A stretch of 64,000 bases of DNA, taken from Calditrichia bacterium (GTDB lineage: Bacteria; Calditrichota; Calditrichia; RBG-13-44-9; J075). Shown here piece after piece: positions 17,461 through 26,648 of the stretch (its first letter is position 1; every line of letters starts with the position of its first letter). Position numbers and translations under genes: made by a program. The notes beneath the pieces are model-generated. The model ran no database searches and had not been told where the DNA came from. It saw only the letters and a list, made by a program, of their open reading frames with translations. The stretch lies in assembly GCA_020635015.1 (NCBI GenBank), contig JACKAP010000015.1:1-64000 (forward strand), given 5' to 3'.

Positions 17461-17770
17461 CTGGGCTCTAGGTTGTAATGCCGGTATCGAAAAGATTGCG
17501 GGCTGAAAGTTGCCGATATTAGGGTTTGTAATCTTTACGAATATTTGTTACTGTTGATACAGGTAAGCAGCATGACGGCAGTAAAAGGCACCGCAAAGTT
17601 TACCCTTTAGTTGTTGAAAATGCGCTATATCGATTCATAAGTCAAGTTATTTTTGTTGTATTTTTGCGACCCCGGATTCAGGGATGGATCAATATTACCG
17701 GCGGTACCGTCAGGGTCTGTGACTTTTTAACCAAAGCCGTCTTTAGTGACAAATGAAGAAGGAAAAATTG
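17461..17770. other. divergent intergenic region, no feature resolved
   Basis: The 310 nt between the minus-strand polysaccharide cluster and the plus-strand ABC gene are AT-rich and must contain promoters for both directions, but I could not identify convincing -35/-10 pairs or an operator. None of the window's repeat families is present here. Confidence 0.5.
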
Positions 17771-18697
17771 ATGCAGCCTTGTATTGAGATGAAATCGGTC
17801 AGTAAAACCTATCGTCAGGCGGCACGCCCGGCAGTGGAGGGTGTCAGCATACAGATATCTCCCGGTGATAAGGTCGGACTGATCGGCGCCAACGGTTCCG
17901 GCAAGACCACCCTGATGCGGCTCCTGCTGAATTTTATTATCCCGGACAGCGGTGAAGTGTATATTCTCGGCAGCAGCGATCTGGAAAAGGCTCGCAAGTC
18001 TATCGGTTATGTGCCCGAGCATCAGGAGGGGATGGAGAATTTCAGCCCTCGGGAGCTGTTGGAATTTGCCGCCCAAATGCACGGGTTTACTCTGGCGGAG
18101 AAGGCCGGGCGCATCGATGAACTGCTTGCCTTCGCCAATCTGAGCGAGGTTGCCGATGAACTGCTGGCGGGTTTTTCCAAGGGGATGATCCAGCGAGTGC
18201 AGATTTGCATTGCGCTGATACACGATCCCCCGATTCTGCTGCTGGATGAGCCGATGTCCGGCCTGGATCCCGGGGGGCAGAAAGATGTGCGGGACATCAT
18301 TCTCCGGCTGAAAGAGCTGACCATGATTTATGCTTCCCACCAGCTCAGCGAGATCGAACGTTTTTGCAACCGGGTGATTTTTATTCACGACGGCCATATC
18401 CTTCATCAGTCCGGGTTGAGCGAGATAGCGGCGGAAGTATTTACCCTGGAATTGACCCGCCCGGCGCTGGAGGTGCTGCCGCAATTTCCCGGGCTTCAGC
18501 CGGAGATTTCCGAAGGTCCGGGTGAGCGGGTGGAAGTGCGCCTTACCGCGACAGCGGATGAGATCCAGAATTTGATTGCCGCGTTGAATGTCCGGGAAAT
18601 CAAAATTCTGCGCCTGCGCTCGCGGGGGATCCTGGAAGACCTTTATCACCGGTATGTGACACAAGCCAGAAAGCCCGGCGATGCGCCCCACGGCTAA
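17771..18697 (+). CDS. ABC transporter ATP-binding protein without a visible permease
   Basis: 308 aa from ATG at 17771, chosen because an AGAAGGA ribosome site lies about 8 nt before it; an in-frame ATG at 17753 lacks one. Walker A is GANGSGKT, the Q-loop is in GYVPEHQEG, the signature is the degenerate FSKGM rather than LSGGQ, Walker B is ILLLDEP, and the switch His is in ASHQLSEIE. The last 80 residues are a C-terminal extension of the type found in ABC-2 exporters (CcmA/NatA-like). No permease gene is adjacent; the next genes are a phosphatase and a small protein, so the partner is probably elsewhere. Confidence 0.88.
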   Translation: MQPCIEMKSVSKTYRQAARPAVEGVSIQISPGDKVGLIGANGSGKTTLMRLLLNFIIPDSGEVYILGSSDLEKARKSIGYVPEHQEGMENFSPRELLEFAAQMHGFTLAEKAGRIDELLAFANLSEVADELLAGFSKGMIQRVQICIALIHDPPILLLDEPMSGLDPGGQKDVRDIILRLKELTMIYASHQLSEIERFCNRVIFIHDGHILHQSGLSEIAAEVFTLELTRPALEVLPQFPGLQPEISEGPGERVEVRLTATADEIQNLIAALNVREIKILRLRSRGILEDLYHRYVTQARKPGDAPHG

Positions 18698-18904
18698 GAA
18701 ACCGCTGCCGGTTTGGATCGTAAAACTCAATAGAAAAAATATGTTTTTCCGGCTGAGACATGGAAATTACATTTTTTTGGGCTATATTCACGGTAATAAT
18801 AATAGTATGGTAAAAATATCACAAACATAAAGGCGCATTATCAGTATATTGAGTATGTCAGGGAAGCAGATAGTCAACCATATAACAATCGGAGTGTAAT
18901 TACG

Positions 18905-19543
18905 ATGCAGGCTGTATTGTTCGACTTTGATGGCGTGGTTGTGCGGAGCATGGAAGATCACTATGAAGGATGGCGGAAAGCGCTGGCTGAATACGGCATT
19001 GATATGGGCCCGGAAGAACTCTACGCCATGGAGGGAGCCGGGGTAAAAGAATTGGCTTCGCAATTTATCCGGAAGTTTAATCTTCCCCGGGATGAAACCG
19101 CCAATATCATCCAGAAAAAACGTAAATATTACGAAGAGATCAAGAAAACCGAACTTTATCCGAATCTGATAGATGTGTTGCATTGGATTCAGGAGCGAGC
19201 ATTGAAAGCCGGGGTTGTCACCAGCGGAAATCGCGAGCGGGTGATCGCCGCGCTGGCAGAATTCGGATTGACGGATCATTTTCCGGTCATCATCGCCGCG
19301 GAAGATGTCTTTGATCCGAAACCTTCTCCGGAATCTTATCTCCGGGCTGCTGCCCTGCTGGATGTGGAACCGGCAGAATGCATCGCAATTGAAAATTCCC
19401 CCTACGGTATCACCAGCGCCAAACTGGCCGGTATGAAGTGTATCGCCCTGACGACGACCCTTTCTGCAAGCTACCTGAAGCAGGCCGACGTCATTATCCG
19501 GGATCTGGAAGAGGTGCTGGAAGCGTTGAAAAAAATGTATTGA
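18905..19543 (+). CDS. HAD-family phosphatase or phosphomutase (beta-PGM-like)
   Basis: 212 aa. Motif I is LFDFDGVVVRS at residues 5-15 (nucleophile Asp8, acid/base Asp10), with an alpha-helical cap (about 18-85), motif II TSGN, motif III Lys in PKPSPESY, and motif IV IAIENSPYGITSA. This order matches HAD subfamily I enzymes such as beta-phosphoglucomutase and phosphoglycolate phosphatase. The substrate cannot be told from sequence. It is followed after 15 nt by a 69-aa gene, and a strong terminator then closes the unit. Confidence 0.88.
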   Translation: MQAVLFDFDGVVVRSMEDHYEGWRKALAEYGIDMGPEELYAMEGAGVKELASQFIRKFNLPRDETANIIQKKRKYYEEIKKTELYPNLIDVLHWIQERALKAGVVTSGNRERVIAALAEFGLTDHFPVIIAAEDVFDPKPSPESYLRAAALLDVEPAECIAIENSPYGITSAKLAGMKCIALTTTLSASYLKQADVIIRDLEEVLEALKKMY

Positions 19544-19558
19544 GAAAGGACATATACT

Positions 19559-19768
19559 GTGCAAAATATCAAAAACACCAAACCCTGGTCGGAATCGCCC
19601 TGGGGACAATGGACCCGCAAGGACTCGGAGGATCTGATTATTCTCTACCTGAATGATTATTACAACACCCTGGACGATTATTTTTTGAAAGAAGCCCTGC
19701 AAATTGCCAAGGAAGACGGCATCGATATCGAACCGGTCATGCGCCGGGTGCGTTTCCAACTTTCCTGA
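19559..19768 (+). CDS. 69-aa conserved-looking hypothetical protein
   Basis: Starts at GTG with a GAGAAAGGA ribosome site about 8 nt upstream. The sequence is Trp-rich at the N-terminus (PWSESPWGQWTRKD) and then helical and acidic. No signal peptide or membrane segment. It is co-transcribed with the HAD gene (15-nt gap) and ends before the perfect terminator at 19792. I do not recognise it, but the clear ribosome site and operon position make it a real gene. Confidence 0.68.
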   Translation: MQNIKNTKPWSESPWGQWTRKDSEDLIILYLNDYYNTLDDYFLKEALQIAKEDGIDIEPVMRRVRFQLS

Positions 19769-19791
19769 CATCACGGAGAACCATTGATCAT

Positions 19792-19838
19792 AAAACGCCT
19801 GCGGCCGTTTCCAGATACGAAACGGCCGCAGGCGTTTT
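19792..19838 (+). terminator. perfect 19-bp stem terminator
   Basis: Left arm 19792-19810 and right arm 19820-19838 are fully complementary (core ACGCCTGCGGCCGTTT) around a 9-nt loop. The A and T runs form the outer end of the stem, so it could act on both strands. It lies 24 nt after the 69-aa gene. Confidence 0.9.
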
Positions 19839-19847
19839 ATACTGCTT

Positions 19848-20048
19848 GTCCACGGATTACACGGATTAACACGGATTGGATATAATATATTGTCACTTAA
19901 GTTTGTTGCACTTTCCAAGATGTTATTGGTCGTTGGCTTTTGGTCAAGGCAGTTCTTTGCCAATAACCAACGACCAACAACCAATAGCTAAACTGAACTT
20001 TAAAAGACAATGTAATGTTCTGTGTTAATCCGTGTAATCCGTGGATTA
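19848..20048. repeat. nested palindrome, CCACGGATT outer arms
   Basis: Outer arms TCCACGGATTACACGGATTA (19848 onward) and TAATCCGTGTAATCCGTGGA (ending 20046) enclose a second imperfect pair (ATTGTCACTTAAGTT and AACTTTAAAAGACAAT). These enclose an inner palindrome built of 7-nt steps (TATTGGTCGTTGG and CCAACAACCAATA, 19924-19986). Three different hairpins share one centre. Confidence 0.8.
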
Positions 20049-20054
20049 AAGTAG

Positions 20055-21341
20055 TTATGTCGTGGATTCGCGGAAGATGGTCTGGTTGCGTTTGGAGCCG
20101 ACCGAGATGACCTTTGCCGGCGCCCCGGTCTGTGTTTCCAGATATTCCAGGTATTTGCGGGCCCCTTCCGGCAGTTCCTCCCAGCTTCCGGCATTGCTGG
20201 TCGGCTGCTGCCAGCCCGGCAGCGATTCGTAAACCGGCTCACAATTTTGCAGTACCCGCAGGTCGGTGGGAAATTCCCGCAGCAGCTTGCCGTTGTAGCG
20301 ATAGCTGGTGCAGACCTGGATGGTTTCGAAATGATCGAGCACATCCAGTTTGGTGATGGCCAGGGCGTCGATGCCGTTGATGCGCACCGAGTAGCGGGCC
20401 ACCACCGCATCAAACCAGCCACAGCGGCGCGGCCGGCCGGTGGTGGCGCCAAACTCCATCCCTGCCTGGCGCAGATTTTCCCCGGCTTCCCCGGTCAATT
20501 CGGTAGGGAAAGGCCCTTCGCCCACCCGGGTGGTGTATGCCTTGATCACGCCCATCACTTCGCTGATCTTGGTGGGGCCGATGCCCACGCCGGTGCAGGC
20601 GCCGCCGCTGGCCGGATTGGAAGAAGTGACGTAGGGATAGGTGCCGTGATCGACATCCAGCAGAGTACCCTGGGCGCCTTCCAGCAGGATCGACTTACCA
20701 TTGTCGATCGCTTCGTTCAAATACACCGAAACGTCCTTGATGTACGGATCGATCCGGTGATCGAATTCGAGGTATTCCTTGATAATCTTTTCGATATCCA
20801 GGGGGAGAATCCCGTAGATCTTGTAAAGCAATTCATTCTTCTCTTCCAGGTTGCGGCGCAATTTGCGTTCGAAGCCTTCCCGGTCGAGCAGATCGACGAT
20901 CCGGATTCCCTTGCGGTTGGCCTTGTCCACATAGGCCGGGCCGATGCCCCGGCCGGTGGTGCCGATCTTGTTGGCGCCCTCTTTCTCCTCGCTGACGGTA
21001 TCGAGCAATTTGTGGTAGGGCATGATCAGGTGCGCTTTCTGGCTGATCCAGAGGCGGCCCTTGATTTTTACCCCTTTCTTTTCCAACAGCTTGATCTCTT
21101 CCAGCAAGGCGACCGGGTCGATCACCACTCCGTTGCCGATCACGCACTCGACATTCGGATGCAGGATACCGCTGGGAATTAGGTGGAGAATATATTTTTT
21201 CTCGCCGATGATCACCGTGTGGCCGGCATTGGCCCCACCCTGGTAGCGGGCGGTAATGTTGAAATTGCCGCTCAGGAGATCGACAATCTTCCCTTTTCCC
21301 TCATCGCCCCATTGGGCACCGACAACAACGACAACAGACAT
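20055..21341 (-). CDS. purA: adenylosuccinate synthetase
   Basis: 428 aa, full length. It catalyses GTP-dependent joining of IMP and aspartate, the first step from IMP to AMP. The N-terminal GTP-binding and catalytic loop GAQWGDEGKGKIVD (Asp13 region) and ARYQGGANAGHTV (His41 region) are intact, as are the IMP-contacting TTGRGIGPAYVDK and GATTGRPRRCGWFD. Standalone gene: its upstream neighbour on the same strand ends 152 nt away and the HAD unit converges on it. No purB is in the window. Confidence 0.98.
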   Translation of the reverse strand: MSVVVVVGAQWGDEGKGKIVDLLSGNFNITARYQGGANAGHTVIIGEKKYILHLIPSGILHPNVECVIGNGVVIDPVALLEEIKLLEKKGVKIKGRLWISQKAHLIMPYHKLLDTVSEEKEGANKIGTTGRGIGPAYVDKANRKGIRIVDLLDREGFERKLRRNLEEKNELLYKIYGILPLDIEKIIKEYLEFDHRIDPYIKDVSVYLNEAIDNGKSILLEGAQGTLLDVDHGTYPYVTSSNPASGGACTGVGIGPTKISEVMGVIKAYTTRVGEGPFPTELTGEAGENLRQAGMEFGATTGRPRRCGWFDAVVARYSVRINGIDALAITKLDVLDHFETIQVCTSYRYNGKLLREFPTDLRVLQNCEPVYESLPGWQQPTSNAGSWEELPEGARKYLEYLETQTGAPAKVISVGSKRNQTIFRESTT

Positions 21342-21493
21342 AGCACACTCACAATTTTAGACGAAGCAAATATGAACAAGTTTGAAAACCGGTCATATTT
21401 GCCTCGTCGAGGTTCACTCTATATCGATGGCTACTTATTATTTGCGGCAAGCGTTGGTGGCAATTACCGGTTTACCCGGTATCTCCCGAGGTG

Positions 21494-21832
21494 CTAAAAA
21501 CTGTTGATCGCGGCATCTTCCGTATCGTAAACTTCAAATACATTGGTCAGCCGGGTAATCTTAAGCAGATTGTGAACCAGCGGCGTCGGGCCGCACAGTT
21601 TCAATTCACCGCCATTTTGCTCATAGGTTTTCAGGGCATTGATCAGAATGCCGAGGCCGCTGCTATTCATGCGGTTGACCTCGCTTAGATCAATAATCAC
21701 CCGGAGGGAGCCGGCATCAAGCATGCGGTTGATCTCCTCATTAAGCTTTGTTGCTTCCGGGCCGCCCATGACGTCACCTTCCAGGCGAATGATTGAAATC
21801 CCATTATCGGTTTTTTCGGTAGTCAGGTTCAT
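21494..21832 (-). CDS. STAS-domain anti-sigma-factor antagonist-like protein
   Basis: 112 aa from ATG at 21832, which has an AGGACA site 8 nt upstream; the open frame upstream is the tail of secF. A single STAS domain covers the whole protein, with the conserved MNSSGLGIL loop whose serine is phosphorylated in SpoIIAA/RsbV-type proteins. Such proteins bind an anti-sigma factor or act in lipid-asymmetry or stress pathways. No kinase or sigma partner is adjacent. It follows secF by about 20 nt on the same strand and is probably in the secDF transcript. Confidence 0.88.
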   Translation of the reverse strand: MNLTTEKTDNGISIIRLEGDVMGGPEATKLNEEINRMLDAGSLRVIIDLSEVNRMNSSGLGILINALKTYEQNGGELKLCGPTPLVHNLLKITRLTNVFEVYDTEDAAINSF

Positions 21833-21851
21833 CAGATTGTCCTGTGGTTGC

Positions 21852-22802
21852 TTATTTCCGGTCTGCTGCGATTTTAGAGACCCGGCGCTCTTCCCATTCA
21901 ACCAGAATGGGCGAGGCAACGAAGATGGAAGAATAAGTTCCGACAACAATCCCGCAAATCAGCGCCTCGGCAAAATCTTTGATCACTTCCCCTCCAAACA
22001 GATATAGTACCACCACTACGATCAGAGTGGTGCCGGAGGTCACGATGGTGCGCGAGAGGGTCTCGTTGATGCTGTCATTGACCAACCCAGAGTAATTGCT
22101 GACTTTACGTTTAAAGCTTTTCAGATTTTCGCGAATTCGGTCAAACACCACGATCGTGTCGTTCAGCGAATATCCGATGATGGTCAGCAGGGCTGCGATC
22201 ACCGGGGTGGTGATCTCAATGTTCATCAAGGAGAAAAATCCCAGGGTGATGGTGATGTCGTGGAACAGGGCGGCAACCGCACCGACCCCAAAACGGAATT
22301 CGAAGCGGAACATGATATAGATCAGGATCAGCAGCATGGAGAAGAAGATCGCTCCCAGGGCGCTCAGCACCAGTTCTTGACCCACTTTGGGACCGACGCT
22401 CTCCCGCCGTCTTTCTTCTACGCTGAATTGGGGCAGGGCTTCCTGAAGTTTGGCGACGAAGCCGGAAAGCTGTTCGTCGATTTCCTGGGTAACGTCACCG
22501 ACATCAACCTGTACCGCCACATCCTGGGTGCTGCCATAGTACTTCACTTCCGCATTGGGATAACCCGCCTGGGTAAAGACGCTCCGCACCTCATCGATCG
22601 GAACGCTGACTTCCGTACCGGGGTTGGCCGTGTCTTCAAAACGGTATTCCAGCAGGGTGCCGCCCCGGAAATCGATGCCATAACGCGGGCCGCCATGGAG
22701 GATCAGGGATACAAGCGAGGCCAGGATTAAAATGCCGGAAATCATAAAGGCGGTTTTCCGCACTTTCATAAAGTCATAAGTAGGATTCTTGAAAAGCCGC
22801 AT
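21852..22802 (-). CDS. secF: protein translocase subunit SecF
   Basis: 316 aa with six membrane helices. The first is followed by the conserved RYGIDFRGGTLLEY periplasmic start, and the family VGPKVGQELV and LNDTIVVFDRIREN motifs are present. Works with SecD to use proton motive force late in protein export at the SecYEG channel. It lies 26 nt after secD and before the STAS gene. Confidence 0.97.
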   Translation of the reverse strand: MRLFKNPTYDFMKVRKTAFMISGILILASLVSLILHGGPRYGIDFRGGTLLEYRFEDTANPGTEVSVPIDEVRSVFTQAGYPNAEVKYYGSTQDVAVQVDVGDVTQEIDEQLSGFVAKLQEALPQFSVEERRRESVGPKVGQELVLSALGAIFFSMLLILIYIMFRFEFRFGVGAVAALFHDITITLGFFSLMNIEITTPVIAALLTIIGYSLNDTIVVFDRIRENLKSFKRKVSNYSGLVNDSINETLSRTIVTSGTTLIVVVVLYLFGGEVIKDFAEALICGIVVGTYSSIFVASPILVEWEERRVSKIAADRK

Positions 22803-22828
22803 GGTTCTTACGTCTCCTTTTGAGCAGT

Positions 22829-24721
22829 TTAGATACTAATTTGTTTCAAAATTTTCTTCGACAACAACAGTTCCGAGATGGTGCGGGTCACAAAGATCGC
22901 CGTAAACATACTGGCGACAATACCGATCATCAGGGTAATGGCAAATCCCCGGACCGGGCCGGAACCAAAGTTGTAAAGAACCACGCCGGCAATAAAGGTG
23001 GTGATGTTGGCATCGAGAATGGTCACGAATGCCCGCCCGTAGCCGGTATCCAGGGCCGCCCAGGTTGATTTCCCGCGGTCAAGCTCTTCCCGGATGCGCT
23101 CGAAGATCAGCACATTGGCATCCACTGCCATACCGATGGTGAGAATGATCCCGGCAATCCCCGGCAGGGTGAGGGTGGCGTGCATGGTGGACATCACCCC
23201 CATCAGGAGTACCACATTTAAAATGAGGGCGACATTGGCGATCAACCCGGAAATCCGGTAATAGATCATCATGAAAATTGCCACCAGGGCCAGGCCAAAC
23301 AGGGTAGAGTAAAACCCTTTGTTGATCGAGTCTGCCCCCAGAGAGGCACCGACGGTGCGTTCTTCGATAATTTTCATCGGGGTGGGCAGCGAGCCGGCTT
23401 TCAGCACACTGGCCAGCACCTTGGCTTCTTCATTGGAATCCAGGCCGGTGATGCGGGCGCGGCCGCGGCTGATACGCTCCTGGATGTTCGGCGCCGATTG
23501 CACTTTATTATCGAGGATGATGGCCAGTTGTTTGCCGACATTGGCGCCGGTGACGCTGGCGAAGGCGCGGGTGCCTTCATCGTTGAAGGTAATGCTGGTT
23601 TCAAAGCCGCCGGCAACATCCACCGAACGATCGACCATCGAATGCTTGGCATCGATGATGGTGGAGCCGTCCAGGGCGGGGTTGGCATTTACCAGATAAA
23701 CCCGTAGGAAGCGTTTTCCGGGAGTGGCATTGCTGCCAATATCTTCAGTGGACAGCAGAAACTTGGCGCTCTGGGCTTCCCGCTCGATGATCCGCTGTAC
23801 CGTAGAGTCGTTCATCGCCCTCTGGAAGCGGCCGGCATCGTTTTCATCGATAAAGATAAAGCCGGGACCGGAAAACTGGAACAGGGCGGTTTCTTCATCT
23901 GCCTGTTCGGTGGAATCGCTGCTGGCGAAAAGATCTTCCCCGCCGATGACTGAAGAATCCTGCGCAATGGCGGTGGTGTCGGTATCGGCTGTAAGGCTAT
24001 CCCCGCCGGCGGCCATGGTAGAATCCGCAGCGGATTCTTCTCCGGCAAGATAGTCATTAATCTTCAGGGCGGCTCTTTCCGCAATCGTGGGATCTTTCAG
24101 CAGGCTGAATTCCAGCTTGGCGGTTTTACCCACCAGCTCGCGCGCCTGGTCGCGGTTGGAAATCCCGGCCAACTGCACGATGATGCGGTTATTGCCCTGC
24201 TTCTGGATGATCGGTTCCGAGACCCCGAATTCATCGACCCGGTTGCGGAGCACTTCCAGGGCGCGGTCGATCGACTCCTTCCGCTGGGCAGTCAAGTATT
24301 CCACCACCTGGTCGTGATTCTGCAACTCGCGATTGCGGTAGTAAAGCGCGATGTCGACGCCCATCTCCTGAAGGTTTTGGTCGAATGCATCAACGATGTT
24401 GGCGCCGGTTTCGGCCGCCGTGGCGGCTGCAGCGTCCAGCGCTTTATGAAAGCGCTCATCGACAGTACCCTTATTCGCTAACTCCTGCAGCAGTTCTTTT
24501 AAATCGACTTCCAGAACGACGTGCATGCCCCCCTGCAGGTCCAATCCCAGCTTGATCGCTTTTTTTACCAGGGTGTTATATACTTCCGGCTGCTCTACCC
24601 GCATCTGATCCCGCTCGGCCATGCTCAGGCTGAGATATTTTACGGTCGGGATCAGGGAGTAACCGAACAGCACCAATAACACCAGGATAAGTAAGGATTT
24701 AAACATAGTTCTCTGTGGCAT
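22829..24721 (-). CDS. secD: protein translocase subunit SecD
   Basis: 630 aa with six membrane helices. The start at 24721 is supported by a GGAGGAG site; the next Met (24706) lacks one. Conserved motifs include LGLDLQGGMHVVLEV, RVDEFGVSEP, IIVQLAGI, AVDANVLIFERIREEL and the last-helix FATL-type GFAITLMIGI. Residues about 222-280 hold a low-complexity acidic/Ser/Thr insertion (DSTMAAGGDSLTADTDTT) inside the periplasmic domain, longer than in typical SecD. Function as for SecF. Confidence 0.97.
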   Translation of the reverse strand: MPQRTMFKSLLILVLLVLFGYSLIPTVKYLSLSMAERDQMRVEQPEVYNTLVKKAIKLGLDLQGGMHVVLEVDLKELLQELANKGTVDERFHKALDAAAATAAETGANIVDAFDQNLQEMGVDIALYYRNRELQNHDQVVEYLTAQRKESIDRALEVLRNRVDEFGVSEPIIQKQGNNRIIVQLAGISNRDQARELVGKTAKLEFSLLKDPTIAERAALKINDYLAGEESAADSTMAAGGDSLTADTDTTAIAQDSSVIGGEDLFASSDSTEQADEETALFQFSGPGFIFIDENDAGRFQRAMNDSTVQRIIEREAQSAKFLLSTEDIGSNATPGKRFLRVYLVNANPALDGSTIIDAKHSMVDRSVDVAGGFETSITFNDEGTRAFASVTGANVGKQLAIILDNKVQSAPNIQERISRGRARITGLDSNEEAKVLASVLKAGSLPTPMKIIEERTVGASLGADSINKGFYSTLFGLALVAIFMMIYYRISGLIANVALILNVVLLMGVMSTMHATLTLPGIAGIILTIGMAVDANVLIFERIREELDRGKSTWAALDTGYGRAFVTILDANITTFIAGVVLYNFGSGPVRGFAITLMIGIVASMFTAIFVTRTISELLLSKKILKQISI

Positions 24722-24855
24722 CCTGTAAAACTCCTCCGCTAGACTGATTTGCTGTGATAAACATTCATTAATGACAATACTGTAGCCAAAATCTACAAGC
24801 TAAGAATTTACTTGACATACGGTATAAAGTCAATCAAAAAAAAACCTCGCGCATA

Positions 24856-24934
24856 CAGCTCTGATGGCGGAAGAAGGATAGAACAAATGAGACCTCAGCA
24901 GGTATTTGCGATCCTTCTTCCGCCATCAGAGCTG
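24856..24934 (-). terminator. 24-bp perfect inverted repeat with 31-nt loop
   Basis: Arms 24856-24879 and 24911-24934 are perfectly complementary (core GCTCTGATGGCGGAAGAAGGAT). On the minus strand it begins 2 nt after the phosphatase stop, and a run of nine T lies 16 nt beyond the stem. It is probably the terminator of that gene, although the loop is long and the T-run is displaced. Confidence 0.6.
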
Positions 24935-24935
24935 T

Positions 24936-26270
24936 TTAGCGAAGCGCCTGGGCGCGGATTTCCTGTTGCCAGCGTTCGGCGCCGGTTTTATCGCGCAGGG
25001 AAATTTTCAGCACGCGATCTTTGCGGGGGCCGCTGACTTCCAGCAGCGCGAAGTTACGGTCGCCGTAAAAGGTGTTCTCTACCCGCAGGTAGTTGGCCTC
25101 CGTGGCGGCATTGGGATTGGGCCCGGCGGTGAAGGGCGAGACGGTCAGGTCGTAAATCGGATAGCGCCCGGGGCGGTCCAGCTTGGAAAGCTCGCTGTGG
25201 TGGCGGTCGCCGTCGAAGAAGATCACACCGTAGATATCGTTCTCGCTGATGGCGCGGAGGATCTGCTCCCGCTCTTCCGGGAAGCCGCTGTAGTTTTCAT
25301 ATCCGTTGTAGGGATTGAGGAACTGCCCGCCCATCACCACCATCTTGAAGGGCGCCTCGCTGGCGTTGAGGGCGTCGATCAGCCACTGCAACTGCTGCTT
25401 GCCCAGAATGGTACGCTCCCCGGTGGAGCGGCGGTTGGGGGTGCGGAAGGTGCGGTTGTCGAGCAAAAAGAAGTCCACGTCAGCCCATTGGAACATGGTG
25501 GTGATTCCCGGGCCGCCGTCGATGCCGTAGGTGGGATTGCCCCAAAACAGTTCAAATGCCTCCCGGGTGTCTGCCTTTTGGCGGAAGCTGCGGTCGCTGT
25601 TGTTGGGACCGTAGTCGTGATCGTCCCAGGTGGCGTAATGGTGCACCGAGCCGAGCAGCGGCTGCAGCTCCGGCAGGGAACGGGTGTGGGTGTTGCGGTG
25701 CAAGATCCCGCTGCGGCTGTACCAGTCGACCTCCCGCAGGTAGGTGTTGTCGCCCATCCAGAGCATGAAGTCCGGCTGTTGCTGGTAAATCGCGGTCATG
25801 ATCTCATAGTGGTCGCCATAGGGTTTGCCCGGACGGTCATATTCCGTTTCATTGACGTAGAAACAACTGCCGATCACAAACCGGAAGGGCGGAGGATCTT
25901 CCCGCCATTGCCAGAGATGCTGCGTCTGGAATTTCAGGGGATAGGGACGCTTCACCAACTTGCCGTTGATATAAAGTTCGTAGGTGTATTTCCGGCCCGG
26001 TTCCACCTGATCGGCGACCAGTTTGGCGGTGTAGGCGCTATGCAATTCAGTGCGCACCTCCGCGGTGCGGTATTTCTGCGCCGGCTGGCCTTCCTCGTAA
26101 TAGCTGAATTGCACGGATGCCGGGGCATTGGTCTGCACCCACAGGAGCACCTCCATCATCTCCGAATAACCGACCATCGGGCCGGACTGGAGATATTTTT
26201 CCTGGGCAGACAGGGTGAGGGTTATTAAAAACAAGAATATTATCGGGAGATAACGGAATCGAATACGCAC
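24936..26270 (-). CDS. exported PhoD-like metallophosphatase
   Basis: 444 aa from GTG at 26270, with a GAGGAGG site upstream. Signal peptide about 1-22 (LTLSAQ). Residues about 30-120 form a beta domain seen at the N-terminus of PhoD-type enzymes. The metallophosphatase core carries VIGSCFYVNE, WMGDNTYLRE, ATWDDHDYGPNNSD (metal-binding DDHD) and FFDGDRHHSEL. PhoD enzymes are Ca/Fe-dependent phosphodiesterases and phosphatases acting outside the inner membrane on phosphodiesters such as teichoic acids or phospholipids; the natural substrate here is unknown. It is one of three exported hydrolases in a row. Confidence 0.9.
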   Translation of the reverse strand: MRIRFRYLPIIFLFLITLTLSAQEKYLQSGPMVGYSEMMEVLLWVQTNAPASVQFSYYEEGQPAQKYRTAEVRTELHSAYTAKLVADQVEPGRKYTYELYINGKLVKRPYPLKFQTQHLWQWREDPPPFRFVIGSCFYVNETEYDRPGKPYGDHYEIMTAIYQQQPDFMLWMGDNTYLREVDWYSRSGILHRNTHTRSLPELQPLLGSVHHYATWDDHDYGPNNSDRSFRQKADTREAFELFWGNPTYGIDGGPGITTMFQWADVDFFLLDNRTFRTPNRRSTGERTILGKQQLQWLIDALNASEAPFKMVVMGGQFLNPYNGYENYSGFPEEREQILRAISENDIYGVIFFDGDRHHSELSKLDRPGRYPIYDLTVSPFTAGPNPNAATEANYLRVENTFYGDRNFALLEVSGPRKDRVLKISLRDKTGAERWQQEIRAQALR

Positions 26271-26344
26271 GATGAGGCCTCCTCGCGGTTGGTGTGGGAT
26301 TTGCGACTAAAGCAAGATTTTTGTATCACAAACAAACTCATACA

Positions 26345-26472
26345 TTGTTATTGCAAGGTATTTTCCGGCGAGACAATCCCCGGTACGATGTAAACATCTG
26401 CAGTCACGTTGGCAGCGATCTGCAGGAGATTGCCGCGCCGCAAAATACGCGGCTCGCAATGACGACACCTGT
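26345..26472 (+). repeat. dispersed palindromic repeat, CATTGCGAGG family, copy 2 (diverged left arm)
   Basis: The right two thirds (GGAGATTGCCGCGCCGC, then CGGCTCGCAATGACGACACC) match the other copies. The left arm has drifted (TTGCAAGGTATTTTCCGGCGA) so that the terminal inverted repeat is weaker. Confidence 0.75.
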
Positions 26473-26570
26473 CGATATGCTTCATCCAGTAAATCGCAGT
26501 TATTTTCCGGGTAAAATTCCCCAAAAGCAAGTAATATTCAACTCTCCTCCTTTCTCGGAAAGAGATAAAT

Positions 26571-26640
26571 TTTGTCATCCGCTGTAAAAAAATAGCCTCC
26601 CAGCAGTCCGGGAGGCTATTTTTTTACAGCGGATGACAAA
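26571..26640. terminator. perfect 30-bp stem, bidirectional terminator
   Basis: Arms 26571-26600 and 26611-26640 are perfectly complementary around a 10-nt loop. The inner stem is a GC terminator (TAGCCTCC / GGAGGCTA) flanked by seven A and seven T. The stem then continues for another 15 bp outside the T-run, which is unusual. It lies 9 nt after the stop of the tricorn-like gene (minus strand). Confidence 0.9.
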
Positions 26641-26648
26641 GCAAGAGA

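Larger units (their letters stand above)
26271..26648. other. non-coding gap with a repeat and a long terminator
   Basis: The 378 nt contain a diverged CATTGCGAGG element (26345-26472) and the perfect 30-bp stem at 26571-26640. No gene. Confidence 0.75.
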
